64,000 bases of DNA, from positions 49,289,507-49,353,506 of the forward strand of contig NC_135505.1 of the NCBI RefSeq assembly GCF_052857255.1, given 5' to 3'. Below, piece by piece: positions 10,019 to 23,540 of this stretch. Position numbers and translations under genes: made by a program. The number at the start of each line of letters is the position of its first letter. Position 1 is the stretch's first letter. This stretch comes from Amblyomma americanum. Its lineage: Eukaryota > Arthropoda > Arachnida > Ixodida > Ixodidae. The notes beneath the pieces were generated by a model. That model did no database searches. It had not been told where the DNA came from and saw only the letters and a list, made by a program, of their open reading frames with translations.

Positions 10019-10771
10019 TGTAGGCCTCATGAGAGCGGGAGGGGGTGGGGCAGAGCAAATGCTTTAACTCGTTGACCGACGAGAGGGAGAAAGCCTGACA
10101 TTATTTCTTTTAGAGTGTGAGCTTTCTCTAGCGTGTTCCCTAGTTTCGCGCCGTCACTGGCGACCGCAGCGCCATTTACCTCAGTCGGTAGGTGTAAACA
10201 GAAAGCAGGAAAACCCTTTCCACTTTTCATAGAAAGCGGGCACAGGGAAATCAGAGAGGGAAGACAAAGAGAGGGTGGGAAGTGACGGGTGGCCTTGAGG
10301 CTTGTGTGTCCGGCTCGGCTGCGGGAACCAATATGCTTTCCGAACCCGTAGCCGTTCTGTGGTTTTTTTAAGACGCCTATCTCCACCAAGCGTACGAGTT
10401 AGAAATATGCGATATTAAATGAAAAAGTTGTCTCCCAGACGATTAAGATGCGTTTTCTTTCTTTTACAACTACTAGTGAGTTTGAAATAAACTTTAAGCA
10501 ACAGTGTCTGCTTTCAGATGCTTGCGATATCTGGTAAGCCGCGAGCAAACAGAATGCAGGCATAGCATTTGAGTTTGCCCGGTACCACCGTCTCTTCTCA
10601 AAACTACGAAAAAAAGCTGCACAGCAGGCGCATACCAGGCATGATGCCTAGAATCAAGTGTGCCTGCGTTGTCTGTGATACTGTCACCTACGAATCCTGC
10701 CTAATTCTAGGCATCGTGGGAAAGCGGTTCATCAGAAAAGTCATGGTTCGTGGAAAGTGTGGAACAGCGTT
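10019..10771. other. No gene recognised
   Basis: Nothing was recognised except a small inverted repeat, gatgcctagaat (about 10641) against attctaggcatc (about 10704). Confidence 0.4.
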
Positions 10772-11039
10772 CCCTTTAAAATTTATCTATAGATTTTCTA
10801 TAAGCTTCTCGTTAACTGTGTTTCCTTCCTATCGTATAGATACAACCTGTTCTCTGTTCAAAGTCAATAGCCTGTCTATACACAAAAAAAGGACTTAAAG
10901 TGTATGACCACAAATTTTCATACTCTCTATAGGCTGTCACAGAAAATAGTCTATAGGATTTGTGCAAAGGAAGAGTACAAACTTTAGTGACAAAAATTTA
11001 CGCACAGTCTACAGATGGTGTAAAAAAAATTGTAAGGGG
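10772..11039. mobile_element. Palindrome-rich MITE with CCCTT(A) termini
   Basis: The termini are ccctttaaaatttatctata and, on the other strand, ccccttacaatttttttta. Between them are repeated tctatag and ctatagg words. A second copy with the same ends and the same TAGACTGTCTATA-type core lies at 39970-40892, split by another MITE. No transposase is present, so movement would depend on an unlinked enzyme. A target duplication could not be defined. Confidence 0.55.
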
Positions 11040-12354
11040 TGGCCTGCGGGCCCTGGGACTAAAAAATTTTAACACTAGATTGCAGTCGCGGGAGCTGGTT
11101 TTGCAGTAAAAATGCATTCTTAGACACACTGACTGCATGCGAATAGCATTCATCGTTAATCGTCCCATGCACGCATGGAGAGTACGACCTCCCTGTGCTT
11201 TAAACTCCCCTCCGTGCAACATGAGCTTATTTGGGCGAATTGTGCGAACTGTATGGTGGCATCTGATCACATATTTTATCGTAACATCGCGGCATTCAAG
11301 GGAGGCTGCCAGAGCTCCATAGTCCTCAAATTTTCTTGATTGTTTCTTTCAGATTTATTATTTTCATCTGCTTCTGCTCAACTGTATTTCACCACTTGCA
11401 CCAACTCACTACGCCTATTGCTGCTGACGGGCGAAGTAAAATAAATAAATATACAAGAAAAAGCTTGAAGTGCCCGCTCATAGTTATCGCCTGTGATATG
11501 TAATAAAAAACTGCACAAGGACACGGCCTTGTTATGTCAAAGCAGAAAAATACAAACTCACTGATACGCCACCTGTACTGAGCGTAAATAATCATTTTTC
11601 AAAAATGTCTTTGCTTTTTTCCGAGTTCCAACCAGCGCTTCACGTACATTTGCTATGGGCGGTGTTTTTCAAAGGCCCATAACGGTCCTGTCATTTTCTC
11701 TTTTATGGCAATCAATTCTCAGCCTCGAATGAAATATCTAAATCTAACAAAACTAGTTTACCTAAGCAAACTTCAGGATTACGGCCGTAATAAAGCCATA
11801 AAACTACATGAGTGGTTCTGCTCGCGCCTACACTAATTCAATTTGCGCAAACTTGAATTCGTCCAGTATCCAACAGCAATGGATACCGAAGTTTTCCTTG
11901 TGACCGTTTCTAATTTGCAAATGTAAGATTTGAGCAAAGAACTTTTTATAATTTCCATGATCAGTGGATGTCCTAGTGTTCTAATTCTAGTAATGACTAT
12001 GGCCGTATGTAGAACACAATGACGAAGGAAGCGCGTGCGATCTTGGAAGACGGCAAGCAGAACAACGTAAGCCGGGGAAGTGAGTTGATCTTAAGACAGA
12101 AATGAATACGTCCCAAGACCGGGACAGGAACGCTTGCCCGGAGCTTACGTATATTTTTAGCAAGAGTTTCGGTGAATTCAAAAACAACTGAGATGCAGAA
12201 TGTCAGCCGGTCACCAGCGCCTTTATACCAAAGCTTTGAGAATTACACAGAAAAAAGAAAACACTTTCACCGCTTCTACTCTGTTCACGCTTTCAATTCG
12301 CGCAAAATTACCAGAACAGAGGTGATACAACGACCGGAAAGTCAAGAACTTTAC
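11040..12354. other. No gene recognised
   Basis: Anonymous A+T-rich DNA. The run gaagtaaaataaataaatat near 11434-11453 could be the tail of an old plus-strand LINE, but nothing upstream supports it. Confidence 0.35.
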
Positions 12355-12512
12355 CTTTCTTCTTTTTTCTTTCTTTCTTTCTCTCTCTCTTTCTTTCTTT
12401 CTTTCTTCATTTCCTTCTTTCTCTCTCTCTCTCTTTATTTCTTTCTTTCTTTGTTCATTTCTTTCCTTCTTTCTTTCTCTCTCTCTCTCCTTCTTTCTTT
12501 TTTCTTTAGAGC
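12355..12512. repeat. CTTT/CT low-complexity tract
   Basis: About 155 bases of interrupted CTTT and CT repeats. It gives long but meaningless Phe/Leu/Ser or Lys/Glu/Arg frames on the two strands. Confidence 0.92.
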
Positions 12513-15500
12513 TATCATGTTCAAGCTTCCAGGTGCAGACCAACCTTTATATTTTATTACACATGGGAGTTATACCCGACAGCACAGTGGTACTAGTAGT
12601 CATTTATGCGATCAAGTTTCTCTCTTTTGGTACGAAGTAGTTCATAGCTTCGACTGCCAATAGTGGTGCCACTGCTTTGAGAGAAGTATGAACAAAACAG
12701 CAAGAGCTGAGATTCAGGCGCAGAATAAATTGTTGCCAAGTGGTCTATATTAACCCGAAGCAATCCCCTTCTAAATGACCTAATACTGGTGCTCTGAAAA
12801 AAAAAACTTTTTTTTTTCGGGTGTGCATGCTTTTGCACCCGATTTGGCTTGTAGAAGTACAGCCAGCTTCCAATTTTTAAAAGGTTGTGATTGATGTATG
12901 CACGCTTTCTAATTTTAATATTTCTCTCTTGAATGTCACTAGTGTAATAATGATTAATAGTGACCTGTTTTAAAAAATATTAGGAACACAATAATGATAT
13001 CACGGGAACAACTGTTAACAAAATAGTGTACGAATGTTGAAAACAGGAAATGTATAAAACTCATTGTTTAGGCGGAAGAGTTAGGAAATAACGACTTGAG
13101 TGGCTCTAAACGAAAAAAAAAACAGAAATTGCATGTTTTTTTGCGCGCTTTTACTGCGCGATTTTTGCTTCAATTTTGCGGTGAGGCTGCTTGCCTTCTA
13201 TGAGATACCGGTTCGCTGCTAATACAACTATATGCGTGCGGTTTCACTAAGTGTTGCGAGAAATAACTTTAAGAAAGGTGTAAGGACGAGGCGTTCCTCA
13301 TTAACCTTTTGTGCCATACCAACAAAGAAGGCGAAAAGCAGTGCAGGCGCAACTCCAGAACCTATTACATGACATTACACATAACGTTTGAGGCAGACGC
13401 AGAGATTTTGTATGGAAGAATTCGAGACACCTGCGGTTTTCCAAATAAGCTCACGGTGGATAAAAAATGTACTGCTACGCGTTAGTCAAGAAATATTCCG
13501 TTGTTTTTTCGGATGGAAACATTGCAGCCTCTAGTAGCGTAGGGCTACCTGGGCCTAACGCGGCGATTTGAGCGGCCTTAAACATTAAGGCAGTATTATC
13601 CCCATAATCACAAAAAGCCCCATTCGATGCATCTTATTACGCGAAGCCTTGCAGCTTTGTTTCACCACGTCCGAAGAATGGAAATGTGAATCGAAATGTG
13701 AATCGGCGAATAGACGGTTCTGCAGCATCGCATGAATTTCATAGCACTTGGATCTTGCTGTTAGCTTCGACGTTTAAGTTGCTCAAAACCACTCCCTCAG
13801 CACCCGAAGAATATTTCATGTTTTACAGACGAACATCAGCGGTAGCACAGAGCTCCGAGAAGCAACCAGCGAGAGCCAGTTGTGAGTTTATTTTTCGGGC
13901 TAGCCGGGAAATAAACTCGGGAGAAACAAACAAGCTCGCTGACCGCTGCTACGACAGGAGCATGGCTCTTCAGTCAACGCCGTCCAGAGACAAAGAAAGC
14001 CCTGTGCGCTTGCGAAAGTAGGCATGTGTGACCACTTGCGTCCGCCGGCATGAATGAGAAACTGCTTGCGTAATACTAGGCTTTCAGTTAGCGTTGAACT
14101 TGCAAAGGCCTGGCGCCATCCGTATCCGTCGGCAGGGTCTCCGTGTTTCTCTGCTGGTTTTCGGCTGCCCGCGAGCGGTGAAGGAATGGAAGGCCGGAAC
14201 TTGGAACCTGTGCCGTCCGGCTGGAGCTTGACAGCCGGCCCGGTTTTCCACACCGTGGCGCGCTGAAAGGTAGCGCGGTTCGTCCAAACAAACCTACGCC
14301 TCGCTCCGATGACGACGATGTGGCGTAAACGTTGGGGCTCCGTTCTCTCTGGGCGTGTCTGCGCTGGTGTTTTTGAAATAAACGCAAATTTCCTGTTTAC
14401 TTGCCAAAGGAACGGGAAGCAGAGCGGCTGACGCACGCGTCCAGCAGACCCTGCGAGCACTTCTTCCTTCCCATTCATGAAGGAGAAGCTGCTGTATTCC
14501 AGACTGAATTATGCAGACTGAGACTCCTCTAGGCTGCTCTTCGTCTAGAATGCATGCTTGTGTGATTAGGGAGGCTTCAACTTCACGTGGTTTGAACAAG
14601 GCTCGGGGATGTCGACCGCCGGATTACACGTACCGGCCTTCCCGCCTGACAATAAAACGACCGGTCAAAGCCGGTCCTAATCGCTTGTAATCCGTTCCCT
14701 CCAGCAAGTAGAGGATTCGGAAAAATTAAGCTGGCTTCAAGCATTCAGGGGTGAATCACTCAGGCTTTAACATTGGAAAGCAGCTCATTGTTGGTCAGTG
14801 CCTAGGCCCTTTCGCATCGCGGTTGACGAGCGTACGTGCCCCGTTCTGTGAGGAGTGCAGCTCCTTATTTTATTTATTTTTGCATAGGCAGAGAGTAAAG
14901 CAGCGGCCCATTTCGCTCCTAATTAACAGATCCGACTACGAGATTTCGCACTGCGGATTGGCTCCTAATGGGATCAAGCAGCCGCACGGATGTAAATGAT
15001 GGCGCACAACAGCGTGCGGTTTCTCATTTGTGCCTCAAGTGGGACGCGAATTGATCGAGTTTACTCTGATCGGTACGATTTCTGCAGAGACGGTAAGTTT
15101 CATGTATCTAACCAATGCAATATGACGAAAAACTGTGTTTCCTTAGCCTGATACCGAGTCTAGTTCGAATGAAGTATGCAGGTTGTAAATTGTTTTGTCA
15201 AAGGATATATCTAGTGCACCGACTGGATTCCTTCCCGAAGGTACGGTCACAGTGCTCAAATTTCGCTTGGCTTATGCACCGTAAGGAATATTATATAATT
15301 GTTTCTGACCTTATATCAGTTTACTGAACGAATTTTGAGAAAACCGAAATATATATTTCTTCTAATTTTTGTTATTAAATTGTGTATATTTTAGACAAAC
15401 CCTCCCAGACAGTGTTCGTGACATTTGTACGAAGTATTATGCGCTCATAATATACTTACGCCAATTAATGGATTTAAAGCAAGAAGCCTAGACTGGAACA

Positions 15501-16780
15501 GTGCTTCCTAATAATAAAATTTTTAGGATGTAGTTTTACACCCACATATTCTGTAAATTAACTCAAGATACTTCCGTTGGCAGGTGTAACTCTAGACAGC
15601 AGCATTGGAGCAAGTTACGGAGCTCCGCAAGAACTATGTAACATCGCCCGAAATTCCCACGCTCAACTCCCTCAAAAGTTGCTGACTACGCCTAGATCAA
15701 AACACGATTCCATTATAGTGATTTCCAGACGCCTAACAAACAGACCCCGATCTTGAACTGGTGGGCGGGAAATGAGAAACCGCACAGCTTCTCGCTGCTT
15801 TTATAAGTAAATGCCGTTCCAAGAATTCTTTAAATATTGACGAAAAATAGCGGTGTTTTGAGGGCGAATAACAGTTCACATAGCTTGCCATCATCACGGG
15901 ACGGTCAGCCAACCAAATGTAAGTTTATGAATTGGAGGCACCACTGTATTGCGGAAGTAGCCTGATTGAAGCAATTTCACTGGCCTCAGAGCACCCACTG
16001 CACGTGTACAGGAAAGCACGTGTGTCCTCTGCAATCCTTATTCGGACTTACTGATCAGAACGTTGCGCTTGCCGAGCTATAGGGCACAACAGTCTATTCT
16101 CCCATTATAAAGCGGCACTTAGCGAGCGTTTCCAAGCTCACTACGCTACGGAATCACCCCTCAGTAAGCTGCGCATTCCTCGGATGTTATTGAAAGTAAC
16201 TGGGAGGCGCATACATTTCAGAAGTACGTTTTTTGTAGAACCAACGCAAACGCCTCTCTCAAAGAGTTGCGATTCAGAAAAAAACACCCTACCCTCAAGG
16301 AACCCTTCCCGCTTTTGCCAGGAGTCCACGCTACGGCGGCACACGCAATCTGACTCCTTCCTCTCTGCACTACATCCCAACGTGTATAGTACATGTATAA
16401 ACGTTGCTGCATTCAACAGATCCCGGGACTGTCTTGACATTACAAGCCTTTCTGGGACTGATACCATCCGAAGAGAGCTTTTGTGAAAGAGTAAATGTCA
16501 CCGCCTCTGTCCGGCGCCCCGACCTCATGCGACTATTACTGCGCAAGTAGCACCCGCGAATAGCATGACTTCCAATCGCGATTCTTACTTGCTGGTTTCC
16601 CGCTTCCGTAAAGTGACGAAGCCACAGAAAGGATAAAGTTCTTTTAGTGATAAACTGCAGATCCAAGTGCACTGACATTGTCAATCAAAATTTGGGGAGG
16701 CGTTGTCTGAAGGCAGCGTTGCAGTATCTACATGACACAAACTGTTTTCACCAGGTGACATTAGCCGGGCTATCGTTCAC
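12513..16780. other. No gene recognised; G+C-rich block at 13.85-14.7 kb
   Basis: No transposon or protein family was recognised. The part at about 13,850-14,700 is clearly richer in G+C and CpG than its surroundings and has overlapping open frames on both strands. The longest is a 192-codon minus-strand frame at 13,900-14,478, without recognisable domain. It could be a regulatory island or 5' exon of a host gene, but the sequence alone does not show this. Confidence 0.35.
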
Positions 16781-16899
16781 AGCAGCGCAAGGGCCTCTCC
16801 ACTTGATCTCTAGTACGCCTATATTTGTGTCGGCTGCACCCAGCCTACACAATATATTTGCTAATATCACCTATCTACCTTATTCTTTGCTGGCTCCAG

Positions 16900-17522
16900 C
16901 TGCGTTTACCTTATCTAGGATCACACTGCGTTACTCAACCACCATCAGTCGCCTGCTTTGCGCGTTGCGTGCGCTGCAGATTTTTACTTCCTCGCTTGTG
17001 ATTTCTACTAGGACGTCATAACCCGCAATGCTTTCTTCCTGTCCTGTTAAAAGTTACGCCTAGCATTTCGTTTTAAGCTTTCATTTTCTATTTTGAATGA
17101 GACGTCATAACCCACTGTGCTTTTTTTTTTGGTCTCTTTAAGTTATAGGCCTACCATTTCGCTTTCAACTTTGGTTTTCTACTTTGAGTGAGCTATACGC
17201 AATACATATCAGGTTCTCGTTAACCTCCAAGTTTCGAGCTTCTCTACTGCCCTCATACAACTGTACTTTTCTCTTCGGGAATACTGCTGAGCTGCTCTTC
17301 ATGACCTGAGAGTATCTGCCGAATGCAGTCAATCACGTTCTTATTCTCCTCCTGATTGGATGGATACTCATAACCTGGATATGCGGTCACTACCTCGCCT
17401 CTAGAGAGGTAGATGTGCTCCGTTATCACTTTCAAATTTTCGCTGCCAATCATAAACCGCTGCTTTCTTCGCGCTCTCTTCATCATAACTGAAGTGCGCT
17501 CCATATTAATTTTCAGGCCCAA
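16900..17522 (-). pseudogene. RTE-type LINE fragment (RT C-terminal part)
   Basis: On the minus strand the peptide MGLKINMERTSVMMKRA followed by IGSENLKVITEHIYLSRGEV matches the post-catalytic RT segment of RTE elements, where a Gly-Leu-Lys-Ile-Asn-Met start precedes a conserved YLG-type motif. Further on GYDVLVEI matches the C-terminal INDILVEI of the RTE copy at 27.8 kb. Frames are broken. A piece of about 89 bp (17012-17100) is present twice in tandem with roughly 75% identity. Confidence 0.75.
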
Positions 17523-17639
17523 CTAATCCACTAGTGATGAAGTTGTTCAGTACCAATGCCCAAAAAGAGGGTGCAATGGCTGGGTGCGTGCATCCAGTGT
17601 TAGCGCAGAGGAATTCTTTCTGACTTTTTCTGACTTTTC

Positions 17640-17676
17640 CCTTAAGCCAGCTTGACCTCATCAAGCTGGCTTAAGG
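17640..17676. repeat. Perfect 16-bp hairpin
   Basis: Arms 17640-17655 (ccttaagccagcttga) and 17661-17676 are exact inverted copies separated by the five-base loop cctca. No element boundary or gene is evident beside it. Confidence 0.9.
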
Positions 17677-20600
17677 AAATTTTTTAGAGCGCAGGCAAAT
17701 GGCTCGACTTGTAGGATTGTGGTAAATATGCTACAACCATGCGTTAGGTATAGAAAAGACGATGAATGTGACTTGACTGCCTCCGCCTGATCTAATTTAC
17801 GTCGTTTTGCCTCTATTATGCTGGCCCAATGCTGGCAATGTAACCCAATTGAAGCACACGAGACACGTAATCCTGTACCTTACACAACTCACAAAGCAGA
17901 AAGCAAATAATGCCATTTTTCTCGCCAGCCGACTCGAGAGGCATCAATATTCCTCATCCCCACCCTTACGATCCACTGTTGTTTACTGATTCAATCAGGC
18001 GCAGAATCAGCGTTCAGTGGCGATGAGTTGCGTTGTTTAATCCTCTAATGTCTTCCCCAGAAGTTGCCGAAAAGTGAAGGGAACAATTCAATTTAAAAGT
18101 TTCTCTGCCAATGTAAAGTTTTCCAGTAGTGACAGGCAAGACATCGTGCTATAACTCGATAAAACCTGCGCCCAAGAGAAGACAGCGCGTCTTTCCTTGT
18201 CGTTGTCAGCACGCAGGGTTGGAGTGGCCGCGAGGTCACATGTTATTCGATCCGACGCAGCTGCGCCAAGCAAGCGGAAAGTTAGTGAAACAACACGGTG
18301 GCTTTTGTCCATCTCTCGCTGCTACCATTCAGGTTCCTCCTAACCTATACGGCCTTCTTGCCAGCGTCTTCTTTGTGGCTGTATAGGAAATTTCGTAATA
18401 TCTTCAGATGTGGTGGCTATGAAACACGAAAGGCTTCCCAGTAGCAGTGGGTAGTACTCCTTCGGAGGAGTCATGCTGTACTGGCAATATTTGATTCAAG
18501 CAGGACAGTGTAACATGACGGCATGCGTTAGGATGTAAGTATCCTTTCTTGTTGTTTAGTTACAGGTTGTTACATTCTGTATTTAGAGTTATTAACCCTG
18601 CAACTAGTAGGAAGTAAGCAATTTAAATTGCCTAATCACGATGTGTTCAGTAAATGTTATTTTCTATACTTTAAGAAATCGCGTACTGATCAGAACTGCA
18701 CTTAAATCAAAAACTGACGCACATTCACAAGTGACCTAATAAAAACGAGCTTTCCTTAAATCTATGCATAATAATAATGATTTTAGGTCTAAACGCTGGT
18801 TTGGTTTCCGAATGTGGAGTACTGGAGAAACGTGATAGAGAAGTCTTGTCTGCACTGACCCTTTTCTTGATCGAGGCTTTATCAGTTTTCTTTTCACTGC
18901 AGAGCCCCTGAACATATTTTCCAGCAACTTTACGTATGCCTCTTCCCCACCTGGTCGCGCTGTTTGTGCATGAGCGCTCATCTTGCGACTGAGTTAAAAT
19001 CTCGAAATCAATGAAAGCTATAGAAGGGATCGTAATTTTCTGCCTATTCCTATATCACTTGATTGATGTAAATTTGGTCCAGTGTCTATTATTCTTTATG
19101 CAAGCCAGCCCTTTTCTTTTGAATTATTTGAACAAAGCGTTGTTCCAAACTTCCGGCTAGGCCGGGAGGCATTGTTTATAGAGGGTGGTAATTTATTGCT
19201 GCACAATGTCTGTAGTATCTTTCAGCAGACCGGCTTTTACTTGATCCTCATCTGCCGGTTTCCTCCTCCGTATTGCTCGCATGGATAATTTAGTTTTCTT
19301 TTTTTTTCTCTGAATTGTCATCACCTCGATGTGCAACTCCTCAGCAGAATTTTTTACGCCCTTGCAGCGTCTTAGCTCCGACACCCTCATTGAAGCGAAA
19401 AGATATATTCAGATATGTTTACAACCGTGTGTCCGAGCATAAAAGACGCGCAGTCATACTTTACCTTTAATAATACTGTTACGTGACGGCAAGCGGGTGA
19501 AGAGAGGAGTACATGACAGATGGCGATGGAATGATTTCATGCCGTGAGCCTAGCGCGAGCGCTCCGGGACGCGCCACTGCCCACTTTGTCATCTTCTAGT
19601 CCCTGACAATGCTATTAATTATAAGAATCCTTTCCACTTGCATTGCAACAGCTCTCAGGTTCTGTTCCATTGTCACTGAGTTGTGTAGGCTTAGTCTACA
19701 ATTACTGACAAGTGAATGATGCTTTACGAAAGTAAGAAAAGCTCGCCTCCACTGTCGCTATCTTATATTTCGCAGTTTTCGGCAGCTGACAAAAATTGGA
19801 GCCAATAATTTATTATGCAGTTTTTGTCATCAGCGTAAGGCAAACGCAATTCATGACGCTATTTGTCTAAACAAAACTAGTAAAATTTAATAGCAGACAA
19901 CAAGTCTCGATGCTATAATAAAAACCAGAGAAGATAACTTCTCATCTCTCAATATCGCGTCTTTCAAGGAGTGATATTACCCTGTATATCACATCCCTGT
20001 ATTTTAACTTGCGATATTAGCCTAAAGAAACCTTCGCTTTGCATTGTTCAACATGCTTTTGTTAGAGATGAAATGTTGCTGCCTTTTACAGGTACTTTCA
20101 TCAATAAAGAAGGCATCGGTCATACAATCATGTTATCAAACCTCACTACATACACACGAAATGGTTACAAGCAAGGGGCCTCGCAGCTTCTCGCGTTGGA
20201 GCTGAGACTTGGAAAGTAATAAGAAAGTTCGATTCAGAATAGCTACAGTGCATGAAAGTATGGTGAGCAAATTGCAGGTGTAACTACAAAATTCAGGAAA
20301 AAAGAGCGGTATTGATGGGAAAAGAAAGCACTGATGATTTTAGCGACAACTTTGAAAAATTCATTTGTGTATATTATCAAAAGCTCTCCAGTAAACCGGT
20401 TGACCATGGAGAGAAAATGTGCATACCAAGGAGCCAAGATGTTGTCAGAGGCGAAAATCCCTAGGGCTGGAGGATAAGATAGGCATTGTAGGATAAGATA
20501 AACATGAGATGTGCAAGATGGGGATATTTTGAGATAATTTCGAGAGATCTCTGTACTCAGCGTTATTATCAAATGGGGCTAACGGAAAGAATTGAAATGA

Positions 20601-23540
20601 CTGTAGACGCAAAGGCTTATTGACTACGACGGTTTCTGGTCATTGTCTTCTACGCGATATGTCCTTTTTATTTTTTTTTCTCTAACCATGGTTGAAATAA
20701 AGCATATTCGACTACTTCCATAAAAATTTACCGTGTCCAACAATACGTGCAGTCCGGCTCATTATGAACAAACCACCTTCACCACATGCGCAAGGCTGAT
20801 CGCAGCTGTTCCCCAGTACAGCAAAAGTGAAGGCTTCAGACGCAGAACAGCCATCATCACTGAATCTTGTATGGAACTGAAGGAAAGGAAACACAGACAC
20901 CACGGCGGCTCATAGCTGCCATTCTGCAAGGTAGGCCTCCGGGCAGCGGTGATATATGTTCCGACAGGGCAATAAGCCGACGCGGAAGCCGCAGAATTCG
21001 AGGAAACAAATCGTAACCGTGACGAAGACATCAGCGCCTCGTCTCAGCGGGAAAAAGTATGGCCGGCTTCGCAAGGGATTAAGTCTTGCGAGAGAACACA
21101 TTCGCCTCCCCCCAGACGAGACCGGGAACAAAGAGGTGACACGTGAGCGAAAAGAAGCGCGGCGGGAGGCCAGCTTCAACACCCTGAAGCGAAGCCTCTC
21201 TACAAGCACAGGGCAATGATAGAAGCAAACGGACCGAAGAAAGAAACCATTGCGGACGCTGAGGTTCACGAAACTCAGGAAAGACGCATCGAAGGAAATG
21301 CAGCTGCTAGAAATGTCCGGGAGTTGAAAAGTATAGAAAAGGTGTTAAAAAAACGAGTGGTGGTCCTGGAATAGTTAGCCGAGAAAAAAGTGGCAAGAAA
21401 TCACAAAAAACCAAAATAACAAAGGGCTGAAAGAAATGGTGCGGATGTTGGGAAAATATATGGTTTTTTGATGTGGATTCATTTTGGTTTGTTTCACTGC
21501 GTGCAGGAGAAATGGAACTGGGTAACAAATGAGTTCCTTGTTACAAGCAGCCTTAGGTTTCAGTGGAGGTTTTTTTCGCTCAGCAAAAAAACATAAAGAA
21601 GGAAAAGGTAACGAAAATTGAGAACAACTAAGCTGGCATGAATCTTTGTTGATATAAATGTAGAAAAGTGGCAAAAAAGCCAGACGTGCACACTAGGAGT
21701 CAGAGCCGACGAGGTGGAGATTGCGCTTTCTTCTAGGGCTAAAATAAAATAACAACTTTCATAAAGAAAAAAAAACGAAACGAAAATTAACTGCGTGGCG
21801 CAAATAATGTGCAAAGACGACATAAGGTGGGGTCGCCCCTGGCTTCCGCAACCATGCTTAGCACTCGGGAGCTGGCTGGTCGTAAAAAGGGGCCATCAAC
21901 GCCCTCCCATGCTGCTCGCCTCCATTCGCGTAATCCGAGCGTCCTGCGAGCGGTCGTCTTGAGGCGACAAAAGGACACCGCTGAATAGAAGAAGAGCACA
22001 TCACCCGAATAGAGTTGATACGACCAGAGCAGTAAGCAGCATGCGCAGAACGTAACGTAGAGGGTAGGCCACAGAAACCTCGTTATCACTAAGCCTATCT
22101 TGGCAGGAAATGTAATCTGGAAAGAGAAGCCGTTTAGATTTGTTTGTCTTGAACATTATGACTTTCGGGCGAAATGAATGTCCTCTCGTTTCACTTTCTT
22201 TTAGTTGTGAATTATTCCCAGTGCCAGGGCAGCGGTTTTTCAGTGTCCTGACGCACTGTTTACAGCGGGCAACAGGCGCTTTTATTACACAAGAATAATT
22301 TTATGTCCATTCGAATGATTTACTACTAGCTAGGGTTTCCTATTCTTCTTCCTCGTATAAAATCTCACAGCCATGCTTAATGTCGGTGCCTCTTTCGTTA
22401 TGTTGCTGTCATGCAGATTACTCTTTTGAATTATACCACTTAAAGAAACTTAAACATGCAGGAGCATGATAAATGGGGCGTCCGAATGCGAAGTATACTT
22501 TAAGGTGCTTAGAAACACCACACTCAAAAACTTATATCTGCTTTATTTCTGTTCTCTTTCAATTAATGAAAGCGCCAGGACATAAGTCGGTTTTAGCACA
22601 ATCTCAGAGGTATACATAAACTTCGCCGCGTGCATTATAGGGCACATCTCTTAGTATTGTTGTATTGCCACCATTATAAGCGTGTCGGCTATCAGTACTG
22701 TAAACGGTAATCATATAGCAGGAAAGGGTTACTTACGCGATTTATTGCTTCATATCAGCCAAATAATTCCTAAGACTCCTACGACCCGTTATGGGTATGA
22801 GATTATGAGCAAACACTTGACCACTTCCCGGATACGTTTCGTTTGCAGACATTTCATATGGCAGTAATACACGAGGTGAAGAAACATAATCACCGTCAAA
22901 GTTTATTCGGGTACCGGCTGAAAACTTTGTTTGCAGTAAGAAAGCAAAATGTTCCGACCAGGTTAGCCCAATAACGAATTAAGAGTGCTTGGTGGTACAA
23001 AAAAGTGTGACAAAAAAGCATCCTAGAGAAAGTAATGGGACCTTCGTCGAAAAGAACCAACGATAGCAGCATTTAAGTAAAGATTAAGGATGTTGAAAGT
23101 ATAAGAAAATTCACGCTGCATTTTTCCGCAGGCAAGAGGATTAAAACTGTAAATACCTTTAGCGAAAAAAGGCTGTAATAAAAATGCATTTCGAAGATAT
23201 TGTGTTAATTTCATAGAAATTTTGCTTTTTTTGTCCCTATGCTTCAATTGCAATAGGAATGCTTTCTAGGTATGCTGGGAGTAATATTTTGAACTTTCTT
23301 ACGAATGCATCAAAATGTATTTTCTTTCCCCTTAGTATATTTGTTGTAAATTAAAAATTTACTAAAATATACATTAAATGTATTAACAAATATTAAAATT
23401 ATGCAAATAATACACTAAAAATATGCTATAAATATACAGTAAATACAGAAATTTAAGTTTTAAAAAAGGATGAAATTAATACATGAAAAATATATTCACT
23501 TTGGCTCGGCTTAAAAAATGTATACTAGTCGGATTCACCG
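17677..23540. other. No gene recognised
   Basis: Nearly 6 kb without a recognisable protein or repeat family. At about 19,477 a tgttacgtgacggc start could be an LTR relic, but no end or PBS is visible. Around 20.75-21.2 kb two plus-strand frames encode basic, Arg/Lys-rich peptides of 60-87 residues with no domain I recognise. At 23.33-23.47 kb the DNA is extremely A+T-rich. Confidence 0.35.

Noticed and set aside
12172..12663. Open frames of 163 and 106 codons across a CT-rich tract
   Set aside because: They consist largely of Phe/Leu/Ser or Glu/Arg/Lys runs translated from CTTT repeats.
19477..19620. Solo LTR starting tgttacgtgacgg
   Set aside because: No matching terminus, primer site or target duplication could be found.
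20956..21219. Basic 87-residue peptide as a host gene
   Set aside because: No domain, no neighbouring exon signals and no promoter evidence; base composition fits the local background.
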